Numbered from the stretch's first letter, positions 1 to 8,690 are shown. The stretch is DNA of 42,181 nucleotides from Bacteroidales bacterium (GCA_014800735.1 JAAVFP010000024.1:64536-106716), one strand, 5' to 3'. Numbers and translations are program-made. The notes: generated by a model from the letters alone, not told the origin.

Positions 1-78
1 TTCCGCGAGCAATATCTCAACTACGCCGACTCCATCGCCAGTCTCGGCGCCATGGCCACCCTCGAAACGGTGCTGTGA
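1..78 (+). CDS. 3' end of an unidentified protein (partial)
   Basis: The first 78 bases form an open frame from the window edge to a TGA at 76-78. They encode 25 residues that include LNYADSIASLGAMATLETVL at the C terminus. The GC-rich, C/G-ending codons look like those of the core genes further on, so this is probably the end of a real gene transcribed to the right. Too little is present to name a family. Confidence 0.5.
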   Translation, partial: FREQYLNYADSIASLGAMATLETVL

Positions 79-155
79 GCGGGTGTGCAGGTTGCCGCTG
101 GGACTATAAACATGCAAGCCGAGACGAGGAAGAGGTTGCTTGGCAGATATTGATA

Positions 156-842
156 TTATAGATTAATGCGATTACAGATACATTTAACATGATCGATGCC
201 CCGCAAATAGTTCTTAGCGTCTATCCCGAGCCAATCAAAAAGGACCATTATCTTGTTATAGATGAATTGGATATATGATGTTGTAATTGTCGCATGTCCT
301 GTCGGAAAGCATATAGGTTCGTGGTGGGCTATACGATTTCTGAGAGAATTTACATGGTCAAGTTCATTGAAGATAAATGTATTATTGTATTGAATCTCTC
401 TTGTTGATGTAGGTTTATTTGGGAAAGCTTGTAATAGGACTCGGTTAGCAGCGCGAAATTGCGGACTTGAAAACATATATTTCCAAATGCCAAATTCCAT
501 CTTTGAAAGCAAATGTGTGTGAGTATAATGACCTTGCCTATCAAGCTTTTCATATGCAGAGCGGATGATTCGTGCATGGTCGCGGCATGATTGATTGTCG
601 AATATACCGCCGGGAAGAATGGCATCCCGAAGCCAATCGTTACCGAAATGAGACTTCATAACACGGTCTATCGAATTACGCAATGCGACTTCAAATGCAC
701 CCACAACCGCAAACATTTCTAATGATACAGCTACGTTGCGGCGATAAAGAATAATAGCTTTGGCATGATTACCATTACATGCCACAACGTAACGTTGTAA
801 TCTGTCCTCTGAAACAATATGTTGGAATTTAGAAAATTTCAC
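156..842 (-). CDS. Abi-family (AbiD/AbiF-like) HEPN-domain protein
   Basis: A 228-aa protein resembling Abi_2-type abortive-infection proteins, a family of presumed RNA-cleaving HEPN proteins that block phage growth in some hosts. The diagnostic segment is LRNRIAHHEPI near residues 167-177. It supplies the HEPN R-x4-H motif (R168...H173), followed by the HEP segment typical of AbiD/AbiF relatives. The start is GTG at 840-842; I see no good Shine-Dalgarno sequence. The gene is visibly AT-richer than the core genes and sits alone, with a gene-poor AT-rich stretch behind its start, which suggests acquisition by transfer. The family assignment is fairly secure. An antiphage role is inferred from the family and not shown by the sequence. 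Confidence 0.8.
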   Translation of the reverse strand: MKFSKFQHIVSEDRLQRYVVACNGNHAKAIILYRRNVAVSLEMFAVVGAFEVALRNSIDRVMKSHFGNDWLRDAILPGGIFDNQSCRDHARIIRSAYEKLDRQGHYTHTHLLSKMEFGIWKYMFSSPQFRAANRVLLQAFPNKPTSTREIQYNNTFIFNELDHVNSLRNRIAHHEPICFPTGHATITTSYIQFIYNKIMVLFDWLGIDAKNYLRGIDHVKCICNRINL

Positions 843-871
843 TGTTGCAAAAAATATTTATGAGCTGAAAA

Positions 872-903
872 TTTGTTTCATACGGAAATAAACACTATCT
901 TTG
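872..903 (+). promoter_or_regulatory. Bacteroidetes-type promoter upstream of candidate small RNA
   Basis: TTTG at 872-875, a 20-bp spacer, then TATCTTTG at 896-903. This matches the Bacteroidetes consensus TTTG-N19-21-TAnnTTTG exactly. Transcription would start near 908-911 and run rightward, away from the Abi gene start. Confidence 0.65.
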
Positions 904-907
904 CAGT

Positions 908-955
908 GTTGATCCCCGGTAGCCCCTGTATATCAAGCTATCGGGTTTTGTTTTA
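908..955 (+). ncRNA. Candidate very short RNA (promoter to terminator)
   Basis: A consensus promoter is followed within about 10 bp by a hairpin and a T-rich tract, so the predicted transcript is only about 45 nt and has no room for a protein. It could be a small RNA, or the attenuated leader of a gene that has since been lost, since nothing on the plus strand follows. The evidence is sequence pattern only; expression has not been shown. Confidence 0.35.
915..955 (+). terminator. Intrinsic terminator
   Basis: CCCGGTAGC at 915-923 pairs with GCTATCGGG at 937-945. This gives nine base pairs with one G-U wobble and a 13-nt loop. TTTTGTTTTATT follows at once, so the structure has the form of a rho-independent terminator for rightward transcription. 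Confidence 0.6.
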
Positions 956-1194
956 TTATATTGCAAATTTACTAATAATTTGTGAGTTATCTAATAAACA
1001 CTTTGTAGTCGTTTAAGCGGAGATTGTTCCACGGAAGATTTGGTAGGGTTACATTTGGTAGTATTCACAAGTGCATGGGCAGAGGTGATTAGCGTTCTGT
1101 AATTTAGGACGCCAATCGCAGCCTATTGCCATTTTGCTGCAAAGCATCTTCTTATCGCAATTGTGGCTACTTTTAATTGTGAGTGGGGATTTCC

Positions 1195-1257
1195 AAAAAA
1201 ATAATTCCACGCGTCTGCCAGTTTCCCTTGCAGGGAGGACAGGCTACGCGTGGAATT
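1195..1257 (-). terminator. Intrinsic terminator of the large secreted-protein gene
   Basis: AATTCCACGCGT at 1203-1214 is an exact 12-bp inverted match to 1246-1257. A smaller hairpin lies inside it (TCCCT 1224-1228 with AGGGA 1232-1236). Read leftward, the outer stem is followed by a run of T (the A tract at 1195-1201). It lies about 70 bp past the stop codon at 1329. Confidence 0.8.
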
Positions 1258-1328
1258 TTGCGGGGATTTCGAGTTCAGGCACAACACCCATCTGAGGCGG
1301 GTGTGCGACTGGGTGGTGCGGGGGACTG

Positions 1329-4300
1329 TTATTTCACTACGATTTTCTCGGTGGTGGTGCCGGTGCGGCGGATGTAGATGCCGGGGGCGGGGGTGCCGTT
1401 GATGCGCATGCCCTGGAGGTTGTAGTACTCCACGGGGGCGTCGGCGGGAGTGATTTCAACGGTGTCCAGGCCGCTGGGGGCGCTGAGGGTGTAACCGGAG
1501 AAGATGGCGAAAGTCTGGTCGTCGGCAATGTCGGCGTCCACCAGGAGGATTACCCAGCCTTTGTCCTGGAGCTCGTCGGGGAGGGTGAAGGTGGCCGAGG
1601 TCCAGCCGGCGGAATCGAAGGGCAGCTCGGCGATGAGCACGGGTTCGGTCATGCCGTAGGCCTGACCCAGCAGGCGCATCTGAGCGGCAGCGATGCCGCC
1701 CCAGTAGTTGAATGTGATTGCGGCGTCGGTGAGGCCGGCGGTGGTGAATTTGGGGAGTGCCAGCTGTGCCTTGAGGTCGGTCTGGCCATCGACGGTGTAG
1801 CCCATCATGGCAAGATTGCCGGGAACGGCGAAGATGGGCGAGAGGAGGGCGGCGGGGTCGCCGGGGAGCCAATAGGTGCCGTTGTAGTCGTCGGAGGGAC
1901 GCATGATGATGGTGTTGTCCTCGGCGATTTCATTATCGAGGTCGTTGGTCCAGGGCAGTTCCACGGGCTCACCGATGGAGAAGCCGGTGCCGACGATGTG
2001 GTAGCTGATGCCGGCGGCATTGTGGGCCATTACGCCGATGGTGGTGTAGTACATCTGGGTGCCGGGGGCCACGGAGAGGGAGTACTCGGTGATGTCCCAG
2101 CCTACTTCGCCGAGGTACTGCCAGGCGCTGTCGTAGTAGTAGAGTTCGTAGTAGAAGGAATCGCCTATTGCGCCTTCCTCCTCGCCCTCGGTGGGCGGTG
2201 TCCAGCTCAGGGTGACGGTGAGGTTGTCCTCGCTGAGCTCGGCGGCGAAGTTATTGACGATGTAGGGGCGCACCAGACCGGTGTAGATGAGCGTGGACTC
2301 CGCTTTGCCGGTTCGGCCACTGACGGTGCAGGTGACGGAGATATTGTTGTAGTTCTGCGCGGTGGCAATTTCGACCGTCTGGGCCGAGCCGGGAGTGCCG
2401 GTCACCTGCAGGGATGCCACGGGTGTTTCCTGGCCGGGCTTGCCGGGGATGGTGGACTCGGATGCCACGGTGGCTGTAATCTCGGTTGCGGGGTCCAGCA
2501 GGCGACCGTCGGCAGTGGTGAGGGGCATTTTGAACGATACTGTGGCCGTGAGGGCGCCGTCGGCACCCGGGGTAGCGGTGAGTTCGGTCACACCGGTGGG
2601 CACGTCGGCATCGCGGTTGCTGAGAGTGATGTCGATGTCCGACACGTGGAAGGATACGCTCTTGGTGACAGCGTGGATGCCGATATAGTACACGCCGGCT
2701 TCAGGCACAGCGAAGTATTCCTCGATGATGTCGCCCAGCATGTGGAGGCAGCGCGACTCGGGGATGATCACGCGGGTCATGGCCTCGACGGTGGGAGCGG
2801 TGCCCAGACACACCTCGTAGGTGCCGCGGGTGTCGCTGTCATGCACCAGGCCGATTTCCATTTCGAAGCGGTAGGCTTTGGTGGTGTTGTCGAGGTTCAT
2901 CGGGGGCAGGATGAGCCAGTCGTCGCCGTTATAGCCTGAAGCAAATGCGGGGAAGCCCATTTCGTCGGCGGTGATGAAGCGCCAGGTGTCCTCCACGCCG
3001 CTGTCGTAGATGTGGCCGTCGAGGTTGACGGTGGTCATCAGCTCCATGTCCTTGGGCTCGGGGCGGAAGTGGATGGGGCAGGTGAGCGGCTCGCCGTAGG
3101 TGATGAAGTTAGATACGGCCGGGGCTGAGGTCTTGGAGTCGTAGGTGGCGGTCACCTCGGCGGTGTAGCTGTTGAATGGTTTGCCCTGGGGCAGAGTATA
3201 GGCGAGGGATGTGCCTGAGGTGGTGCCGAGGGTTTCACCGTTGAGGGTGACGGTGTAGGTGATGGCTGAATAGTCCACGTAGCCGCCGTGGACTGAAGCC
3301 TCGGGGGCGGTCCAGCTCACGGTGGTTTCGGTGAGCTTGGCATCGGCGGGAGCTACAGGCGTGTCGGAGCCAATCCAACGGTGGAGGATGGTGGGAGCGC
3401 TGCTCAGGCCGTCCTTGACCGTGATGAGCGAGAAGGTGCGGTTGCCGTTGGCCACGTCGGCAAGCTCAACGCTGAGCTGCGAACCGGCGGGCGCCGAACC
3501 GGTGGAGTACTTCACGCCGTCCACCAGCATGGTCCAGTCCAGGTTGCCGCTCAGGGGCGAGCCATCCTGGGTGCGTCCGGGCAGGGTGTAAGTGATGGTG
3601 CCGTTGAGGGCGGAGCCGGCAAAGTTGCATGCATCCATGGCAGCGACTGCGGGCGCGGCAGGGGCGGCGTTGGTTTCGGTGTTGAGCAGGAAGGCGTAAA
3701 TCTCGGCGCCAGCGCTCTTGCTGAGGCTCTTGGCAGTCTTGTTCTCGATGTCGAGCGCAACGAAGCCGGTTGTGGAGTTGGAGTAGAAAGCGTCCCACAC
3801 GATGGCATTCATCGAGGGCACGAAGGTCATGCCGCTGAGCACGCCGGTGTTGAGGCCTGAAATCTGGGCGGTGACGTCGAATACGGCGGTCTGAGCGCCG
3901 GTGGAGTCAATCTGCACCAGCATGCCGGCGGTGGTGATGCCGTAGAACAGGTCGTCCTGCTCGTTGTAGCACATCGACACGCAGAAGTCGTTGAAATCCA
4001 CCGCCTTTACTGCGGTGGCGCCGGTGAAACCGTTGGCATCCACGGCTGTGAATGAGAATTCCTCGCCGCTCACGCTGTAGCCGTAGCCGTACACGCGGTC
4101 GTCCAGGGTGCGATAGGCCGTGGAGAGAAGCACGGGCAGCATGCCGGTGTCATCGTCGGCCAGGTCGATGTAGTCGTTATGAAGAATGTCGCCGGTAACG
4201 AAGTCGTACTCGGTGTAGGCGTAGGCCATGAACTGGCCGTCGAGCTTTACACCGTCGAGTGCGCACACACGGCCGTCGCGGTACCAGCCGGTGTAGACCA

Positions 4301-4652
4301 TCCACGAAAGAGCGGTGAGATAGTCCTGCCACAGGAAAGTGCCGGCGTCGGTCACATTGGGGTTGATGCGGTAGAAACCGTTCTCCATGCCGGCCAGGCT
4401 GGTGTTATTGAGGTAGCCGTAGATAGCGGATTCCTGAGCCGATGCTGCCAAGGTGGCGGCACTGCGCAGGGGTGAGGGGAGAACTTTTGCCGCCGGAGCG
4501 GACTTAAGGTCGGACACCTGCGCCGGAATCACGGGCAGCTGCGCATGAGCAGCCGGGCGATGGAAAAGGCGGTCGGCATCAGGGACTTTCACACCCGCCG
4601 AAGCCGCTACTACGGCACCGGCTGCGAGTGTGAGCAACAGTTGTTTTTTCAT
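1329..4652 (-). CDS. Large secreted FN3-like protein with C-terminal sorting-type tail
   Basis: A 1,107-aa exported protein of unknown function. It starts with a signal peptide (MKKQLLLTLAAGAVVAASA). Residues of about 70-330 contain repeated aromatic and aspartate-rich strands that look like a beta-propeller (for example NGFYRINP, RVYGYGYS and DLFYGITTAG). Several fibronectin-III-like segments follow (for example VSWTAP and LSWTPPTEGEEEG), with beta-sandwich, choice-of-anchor-like stretches between them. The extreme C terminus (EYYNLQGMRINGTPAPGIYI, then a basic end in KIVVK) resembles the short tails on many Bacteroidales exported proteins, related to type IX secretion sorting domains. Expected location is the outer surface or outside the cell. 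The gene has its own promoter and terminator and is monocistronic. No catalytic motif is recognisable. Confidence 0.75.
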   Translation of the reverse strand: MKKQLLLTLAAGAVVAASAGVKVPDADRLFHRPAAHAQLPVIPAQVSDLKSAPAAKVLPSPLRSAATLAASAQESAIYGYLNNTSLAGMENGFYRINPNVTDAGTFLWQDYLTALSWMVYTGWYRDGRVCALDGVKLDGQFMAYAYTEYDFVTGDILHNDYIDLADDDTGMLPVLLSTAYRTLDDRVYGYGYSVSGEEFSFTAVDANGFTGATAVKAVDFNDFCVSMCYNEQDDLFYGITTAGMLVQIDSTGAQTAVFDVTAQISGLNTGVLSGMTFVPSMNAIVWDAFYSNSTTGFVALDIENKTAKSLSKSAGAEIYAFLLNTETNAAPAAPAVAAMDACNFAGSALNGTITYTLPGRTQDGSPLSGNLDWTMLVDGVKYSTGSAPAGSQLSVELADVANGNRTFSLITVKDGLSSAPTILHRWIGSDTPVAPADAKLTETTVSWTAPEASVHGGYVDYSAITYTVTLNGETLGTTSGTSLAYTLPQGKPFNSYTAEVTATYDSKTSAPAVSNFITYGEPLTCPIHFRPEPKDMELMTTVNLDGHIYDSGVEDTWRFITADEMGFPAFASGYNGDDWLILPPMNLDNTTKAYRFEMEIGLVHDSDTRGTYEVCLGTAPTVEAMTRVIIPESRCLHMLGDIIEEYFAVPEAGVYYIGIHAVTKSVSFHVSDIDITLSNRDADVPTGVTELTATPGADGALTATVSFKMPLTTADGRLLDPATEITATVASESTIPGKPGQETPVASLQVTGTPGSAQTVEIATAQNYNNISVTCTVSGRTGKAESTLIYTGLVRPYIVNNFAAELSEDNLTVTLSWTPPTEGEEEGAIGDSFYYELYYYDSAWQYLGEVGWDITEYSLSVAPGTQMYYTTIGVMAHNAAGISYHIVGTGFSIGEPVELPWTNDLDNEIAEDNTIIMRPSDDYNGTYWLPGDPAALLSPIFAVPGNLAMMGYTVDGQTDLKAQLALPKFTTAGLTDAAITFNYWGGIAAAQMRLLGQAYGMTEPVLIAELPFDSAGWTSATFTLPDELQDKGWVILLVDADIADDQTFAIFSGYTLSAPSGLDTVEITPADAPVEYYNLQGMRINGTPAPGIYIRRTGTTTEKIVVK

Positions 4653-4702
4653 CAGAATCGTAAATTTTGCGTTCTAAAAGGCAAATGTTTGAATATTTTA
4701 CG

Positions 4703-4710
4703 CAAAGATA
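4703..4710 (-). promoter_or_regulatory. -7 element of the large secreted-protein gene
   Basis: CAAAGATA on the plus strand reads TATCTTTG leftward, an exact match to TAnnTTTG, about 50 bp before the ATG at 4652. The upstream -33 match is poor, so this is a partial promoter match. Confidence 0.5.
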
Positions 4711-4805
4711 GCACAAAAATCACGAATCACAGTACACACCGTGGCACAACTGCAGAAAATGCCCTCCACCCGAGGTCCTCTTGCTGTGGCCGTGCCGGAC
4801 GTAAA

Positions 4806-7565
4806 TTAGTGGGCTTCGAGCCAGGAGGAGCCGAGGCCGGCGGCTGCGGCCATGGGAACGCGGCCGCTGTAGGCGGCTTCCATGCGGGTGGTGACGAGCT
4901 CGGTGAGGCGGGCGGCTTCGTCGGGGACGACGTTGAAGATGAGTTCATCGTGCACCTGCATTATCATGCGCGAGCGCAGGCTCTGGCGGCGGATTTCGCG
5001 GTCGATATCCACCATTGCAACCTTGATGATGTCGGCGGCAGTGCCCTGGAGGGGAGCGTTGATGGCGTTTCGCTCGGCGTAGGAGCGCACGGTGTTGCTG
5101 CGCGAGTTGATGTCCGGCAGATAGCGGCGGCGGCCCATCACGGTGCTCACGTAGCCATCGATGCGTGCTTGCTCGATGGATTTCTGCATGTAGGCTGCCA
5201 CACCTGGATAGCTGGCCAGATAGCCGTCGATGAGCTCTTTGGCCTCGCCGCGGGGGATGCCCAGGCGTTCGGACAGGCCGAAGGCCGAGATGCCGTAGAT
5301 GATACCGAAGTTGGCCGTTTTGGCGTTGCGGCGCTGGTTGTCGGTTACGTCGGACGGCGCCACGTGGTAGATTTTTGCAGCGGTGGCGCGGTGGATGTCC
5401 TCGCCCTCCACAAAGGCCTCGACCATGGAGGGGTCGCCGCTGAGGTCGGCCATCAGGCGGAGCTCAATCTGGGAATAGTCCACGGACAGCATCAGGCAAT
5501 CGGGGTCGGGGACGAAGGCTGCGCGGATTTCGCGTCCGTCGTCGGTGCGCACGGGGATATTCTGGAGGTTGGGATTGGACGATGAAATGCGTCCGGTGGC
5601 CGTCACGGTCTGGTTGTAGGTGGTGTGGAGCTTGCCGTCGCGCGGGTTGATGAGCTTGGGCAGTGCGTCCACGTAGGTTGCCAGAAGTTTCTTGAGGCCG
5701 CGTATGTCAAGGATAAGCTGCACCAGGGGCACGTCCTTGCGGTATTTTTCCAGTACGTCCTCGGCCGTGGACCATGAGCCGCCTTTGGTTTTCTTGGCCT
5801 TGGGGTCGATTTGGAGTTCACCGAAAAGAATCTGCCCCACCTGGGCGGGCGAGCCGACGTTGAAGGGGTGTCCGGCAATTTCGAACGCCCGGCTTTCGAG
5901 CTCGGCCAGGCGGTCACCGAACGAGCGCGACATTGCGGCCAGTGCGTTTACGTCGATGCGCACGCCCTCCCACTCCATGGATGCGAGCACGGCTACGAGT
6001 GGCAGCTCCACGTCGCGGAGCAGGGCGGTCTGGGCGCGCTGTTCGGCCTCGGCTTCGAGCAGTGGCTTGAGGCGCAGGACTATCGAGGCTGTTTCGCACA
6101 TGGCTCCGACGGGGTCCATCGGGGCCTGACGGCGTTCGGCAGCGCTGGCGTCGGCATCGTAGGTGCGGAAGCCGAGGTACACCATTGCCAGATGAGCGGT
6201 GTCGTGCTTGCTTTCGGGGGCGCACAGGTAGTGTGCTACGGCGGTGTCGAACCAGCGGGCACCCTGAAATTCCACCCCCTCGCGGCGCAGCAGAAGCATG
6301 TCGCGCTTGATGTCGGCGCCCACCACAGTGACTTCGGGATTGCTGAAAATCGGCTCCAGCAGCGTCATGATATTGGCGCGGGCAGCCGCGTCGGCGGGAT
6401 AGGGGATGTAGGCGGCGCGCTCGGCGGTGGTGGAATAGGCTAGGGCGATGCCGTAGGATTGTGCAGTCATCGCTTCAGCGCCCACACTGTTGATGGCCAT
6501 GCCGATGGTGCGTGCGCCGATGGCCTGGGCCACGAAAGCGGCAATTTCGGCGGGGTCGGTCAGTTCTTCGTATTGGGTGTCGATAATCACCGGCTCTGGG
6601 GTGGCTACCACGGTTTCCTCGGCAAAGTCGAAGAGCGACGGCTGGGCCGGGGCGGCCTTGGGGGCCGGTGCTTCGGGCGCCTGGACGGAGTTGCCGCCCC
6701 ACTTCTGGATGAAGGAGCGGAACTCCAGCTCGCGGAAAATTTCGAGCAGCGCTGGCACATCCGGTTCGCATCGGCGCAACTGTTCGGGGCGTATGTCCAC
6801 CGGGGCATCGGTGACGATGGTGACCAGGTGCTTGGACATGCGGATCTGGTCGGCGTTATCGCGAATTTTTTTCTGGATTGCGCCCTTGAGCTTATCAGTG
6901 TTGTCGAGCAGGTTTTCCACCGAGCCGAACTCGGCGATAAGCTTAGCGGCGGTTTTTTCGCCCACTCCCGGGCAGCCGGGCACGTTGTCCGAGGCATCGC
7001 CCTCCAGGGCCAGGAGGTCAATCACCTGGTCGGGGCGGGCAATGCCGTAGCGCTCGCACACCTGCTGTGGACCTCGCACTTCGAAGCCCTGCCCCTTGAG
7101 TGCGGGGCGGTACATGAACACGCGGTCGGTGACGAGCTGACCGTAGTCCTTGTCAGGCGTCATCATGTAGGTGGTGAAGCCCTCGGCCTCGGCGCGGCGC
7201 GAGAGGGTGCCGATTACGTCATCGGCCTCGTAGTCCTCCACCTCCACCACGGGGATGCAGAATGCTTTGAGGATGGATTTGATGTAGGGGATTGCCAGGG
7301 TAATGTCCTCGGGCTGCTTGTCGCGCCCGGCCTTGTACTCAGGGTATTCCTTATGGCGGAAAGTGTGACCGCCCACGGGGTCGAAGCACACGGCAATATA
7401 GCCCGGATTTTCCTTGCGCAGGAGGTCCTCCAGAGTGTTGACGAATCCGAAGATGGCCGACGTGTTGAAGCCCGTCGAGGTGACCCGCGGCGAGCGGAGC
7501 AGGGCATAGTAAGCACGGTAAATCAACGCGTAGGCATCGAGCAGGAACAGTTTCTTTTCTTCCAT
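4806..7565 (-). CDS. polA: DNA polymerase I, probably without proofreading
   Basis: DNA polymerase I for gap filling, primer removal and repair (919 aa). The start is the ATG at 7565 (MEEKKLFLLDAYALIYRAYY). An upstream in-frame ATG at 7670 is rejected because that extension would run through the rpoD terminator and the polA promoter. The N-terminal 5'-3' nuclease is intact (CFDPVGG, YEADDVIGTL, TPDKDYGQLV, EGDASDNVPG). The polymerase domain is intact: motif A DYSQIELR with D696, motif B RRNAKTANFGIIYG, and motif C QVHDEL with D873. The central 3'-5' exonuclease fold is recognisable, but exo motif I, normally D-T-E, reads A-I-N (residues 357-359). The exo III region also departs from YxxxD. 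Proofreading is therefore probably absent. The gene has its own promoter, downstream of the rpoD terminator. Confidence 0.97.
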   Translation of the reverse strand: MEEKKLFLLDAYALIYRAYYALLRSPRVTSTGFNTSAIFGFVNTLEDLLRKENPGYIAVCFDPVGGHTFRHKEYPEYKAGRDKQPEDITLAIPYIKSILKAFCIPVVEVEDYEADDVIGTLSRRAEAEGFTTYMMTPDKDYGQLVTDRVFMYRPALKGQGFEVRGPQQVCERYGIARPDQVIDLLALEGDASDNVPGCPGVGEKTAAKLIAEFGSVENLLDNTDKLKGAIQKKIRDNADQIRMSKHLVTIVTDAPVDIRPEQLRRCEPDVPALLEIFRELEFRSFIQKWGGNSVQAPEAPAPKAAPAQPSLFDFAEETVVATPEPVIIDTQYEELTDPAEIAAFVAQAIGARTIGMAINSVGAEAMTAQSYGIALAYSTTAERAAYIPYPADAAARANIMTLLEPIFSNPEVTVVGADIKRDMLLLRREGVEFQGARWFDTAVAHYLCAPESKHDTAHLAMVYLGFRTYDADASAAERRQAPMDPVGAMCETASIVLRLKPLLEAEAEQRAQTALLRDVELPLVAVLASMEWEGVRIDVNALAAMSRSFGDRLAELESRAFEIAGHPFNVGSPAQVGQILFGELQIDPKAKKTKGGSWSTAEDVLEKYRKDVPLVQLILDIRGLKKLLATYVDALPKLINPRDGKLHTTYNQTVTATGRISSSNPNLQNIPVRTDDGREIRAAFVPDPDCLMLSVDYSQIELRLMADLSGDPSMVEAFVEGEDIHRATAAKIYHVAPSDVTDNQRRNAKTANFGIIYGISAFGLSERLGIPRGEAKELIDGYLASYPGVAAYMQKSIEQARIDGYVSTVMGRRRYLPDINSRSNTVRSYAERNAINAPLQGTAADIIKVAMVDIDREIRRQSLRSRMIMQVHDELIFNVVPDEAARLTELVTTRMEAAYSGRVPMAAAAGLGSSWLEAH

Positions 7566-7594
7566 AAGGCGGGGGTACATATTAATGAGGAAAA

Positions 7595-7626
7595 CAAAGT
7601 TACGGCAAAAAGCGGACATTAGCAAA
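7595..7626 (-). promoter_or_regulatory. polA promoter
   Basis: Read leftward, TTTG (7623-7626), a 20-bp spacer and TAACTTTG (7595-7602) match the Bacteroidetes consensus. The predicted start is near 7588, about 23 nt before the polA ATG. The -33 element overlaps the T tract of the rpoD terminator, so termination and initiation are packed into about 65 bp. Confidence 0.75.
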
Positions 7627-7659
7627 AACAAAAACTGCGACCGGGAGGCCGCAGTTTTT
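7621..7659 (-). terminator. rpoD intrinsic terminator
   Basis: AAAAACTGCG at 7630-7639 pairs exactly with CGCAGTTTTT at 7650-7659, with a 10-nt loop. Read leftward, the stem continues into a T-rich tract. It lies 35 bp beyond the rpoD stop. Confidence 0.85.
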
Positions 7660-7694
7660 ATGATTGTCAAAAAAAATGAGTGTTTCCGTTGTGT

Positions 7695-8555
7695 TTAAGA
7701 ACCGAGGTAGGACTTGAGGAGCTTGCTCTTCTGGCCTTTGAGGCGGCGGATGGCTTTCTCCTTAATCTGGCGTACACGCTCGCGGGTGAGGTCGAACTTG
7801 GCACCGATTTCCTCGAGGGTCATTTCCTGGCAACCGATGCCGAAGAACATCTTGAGGATTTCGCGTTCGCGCTCGTGGAGCTGGCGGAGGGCGCGCTCAA
7901 CCTCGTTGGAGAGTGACTCCTGGGTGAGGGCGGCGTCGGCCATGGGCGAGTCGTCGTTGGTGAGCACGTCAAGCAGACTGTTGTCCTCGCCTTCCACAAA
8001 GGGAGCGTCCACGGAGATATGACGGCCCGACACCTTGAGTGTGTCGGCAATTTTCTCTACAGGCACATCGAGGGTTTCGGCCAGTTCCTCGGGCGAGGGA
8101 CGACGCTCGTTCTCCTGCTCGAACTTGGAGAGTGCTTTACCGATTTTGTTGAGAGAACCGACCTGGTTGAGAGGCAGACGCACGATGCGGCTTTGCTCTG
8201 CAAGAGCTTGGAGAATAGACTGACGAATCCACCACACGGCATAGGAAATGAACTTGAAACCGCGTGTTTCGTCGAATTTACGGGCTGCCTTGATAAGACC
8301 GAGGTTGCCTTCGTTGATAAGGTCGGGCAGGGATAGACCTTGGTTCTGATACTGCTTAGCGACGGAGACCACGAAGCGAAGGTTGGCGCGGGTGAGCTTT
8401 TCGAGGGCTGCCTGGTCACCTTGCTTGATACGCTGGGCGAGCTCAACCTCTTCTTCAACGGAAATAAGTTCCTCGCGGCCAATTTCCTGGAGATATTTGT
8501 CGAGTGATGCGCTTTCGCGGTTGGTGATTGATTTTGTAATTTTTAGTTGTCTCAT
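7695..8555 (-). CDS. rpoD: Primary sigma factor (Bacteroidetes RpoD, sigma-ABfr type)
   Basis: Housekeeping sigma factor of RNA polymerase (286 aa), which recognises TTTG/TAnnTTTG promoters in this phylum. The start [15 protein letters not shown] is the conserved beginning of Bacteroidetes RpoD. Region 1.2 is [14 protein letters not shown]. Region 2 contains [40 protein letters not shown] and [15 protein letters not shown]. Region 3 includes [16 protein letters not shown]. Region 4.2 is [19 protein letters not shown]. The long acidic region 1.1 of proteobacterial RpoD is absent, as normal for this phylum. It is transcribed divergently from the giant helicase gene and ends in its own terminator before polA. 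Confidence 0.98.
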   Translation of the reverse strand: MRQLKITKSITNRESASLDKYLQEIGREELISVEEEVELAQRIKQGDQAALEKLTRANLRFVVSVAKQYQNQGLSLPDLINEGNLGLIKAARKFDETRGFKFISYAVWWIRQSILQALAEQSRIVRLPLNQVGSLNKIGKALSKFEQENERRPSPEELAETLDVPVEKIADTLKVSGRHISVDAPFVEGEDNSLLDVLTNDDSPMADAALTQESLSNEVERALRQLHEREREILKMFFGIGCQEMTLEEIGAKFDLTRERVRQIKEKAIRRLKGQKSKLLKSYLGS

Positions 8556-8598
8556 GTGTCGATATATATGGAACCGTTAAAATTTGCGTATTAGCGTG

Positions 8599-8606
8599 CA
8601 AAGTTA
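8599..8606 (-). promoter_or_regulatory. rpoD -7 element
   Basis: CAAAGTTA on the plus strand reads TAACTTTG leftward, a match to TAnnTTTG located 44 bp before the rpoD ATG. The upstream partner is weak (ATTG at 8629-8632, 22-bp spacer). If functional, the sigma factor transcribes its own gene from this site. Confidence 0.5.
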
Positions 8607-8690
8607 CAAAAAATATTTTATATAACGGCAATTCAGGGCCGCAAATTGTATAACGCCGCCGGAAAATAAATGTTTTGACACGAATAAGTA

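Larger units (their letters stand above)
843..1328. other. Gene-free AT-rich interval
   Basis: No credible coding frame is present in this 486-bp interval. It holds a rightward promoter at 872-903, a short hairpin terminator ending near 955, and a leftward terminator at 1195-1257 belonging to the large secreted-protein gene. Between about 956 and 1194 I see nothing recognisable: no integrase, no tRNA and no obvious repeat. The base composition matches the adjacent Abi gene and not the core genes, so both may have arrived together. Confidence 0.6.

Noticed and set aside
1998-2939. Long rightward open frames opposite the secreted-protein gene
   Set aside because: GC-rich third positions keep the reverse strand open. 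The translations are glycine/valine/histidine-rich, without any domain, and lie wholly opposite a good gene.
4545-7622. Rightward open frames of 210-387 aa opposite polA (for example 6459-7622)
   Set aside because: They are composition shadows of polA with no motifs. The polA reading has complete catalytic motifs.
7566-7670. Longer N terminus for PolA
   Set aside because: The extra 35 codons cross the polA promoter and part of the rpoD terminator, and the conserved PolA start is MEEKKLFLLDAYALIYR.
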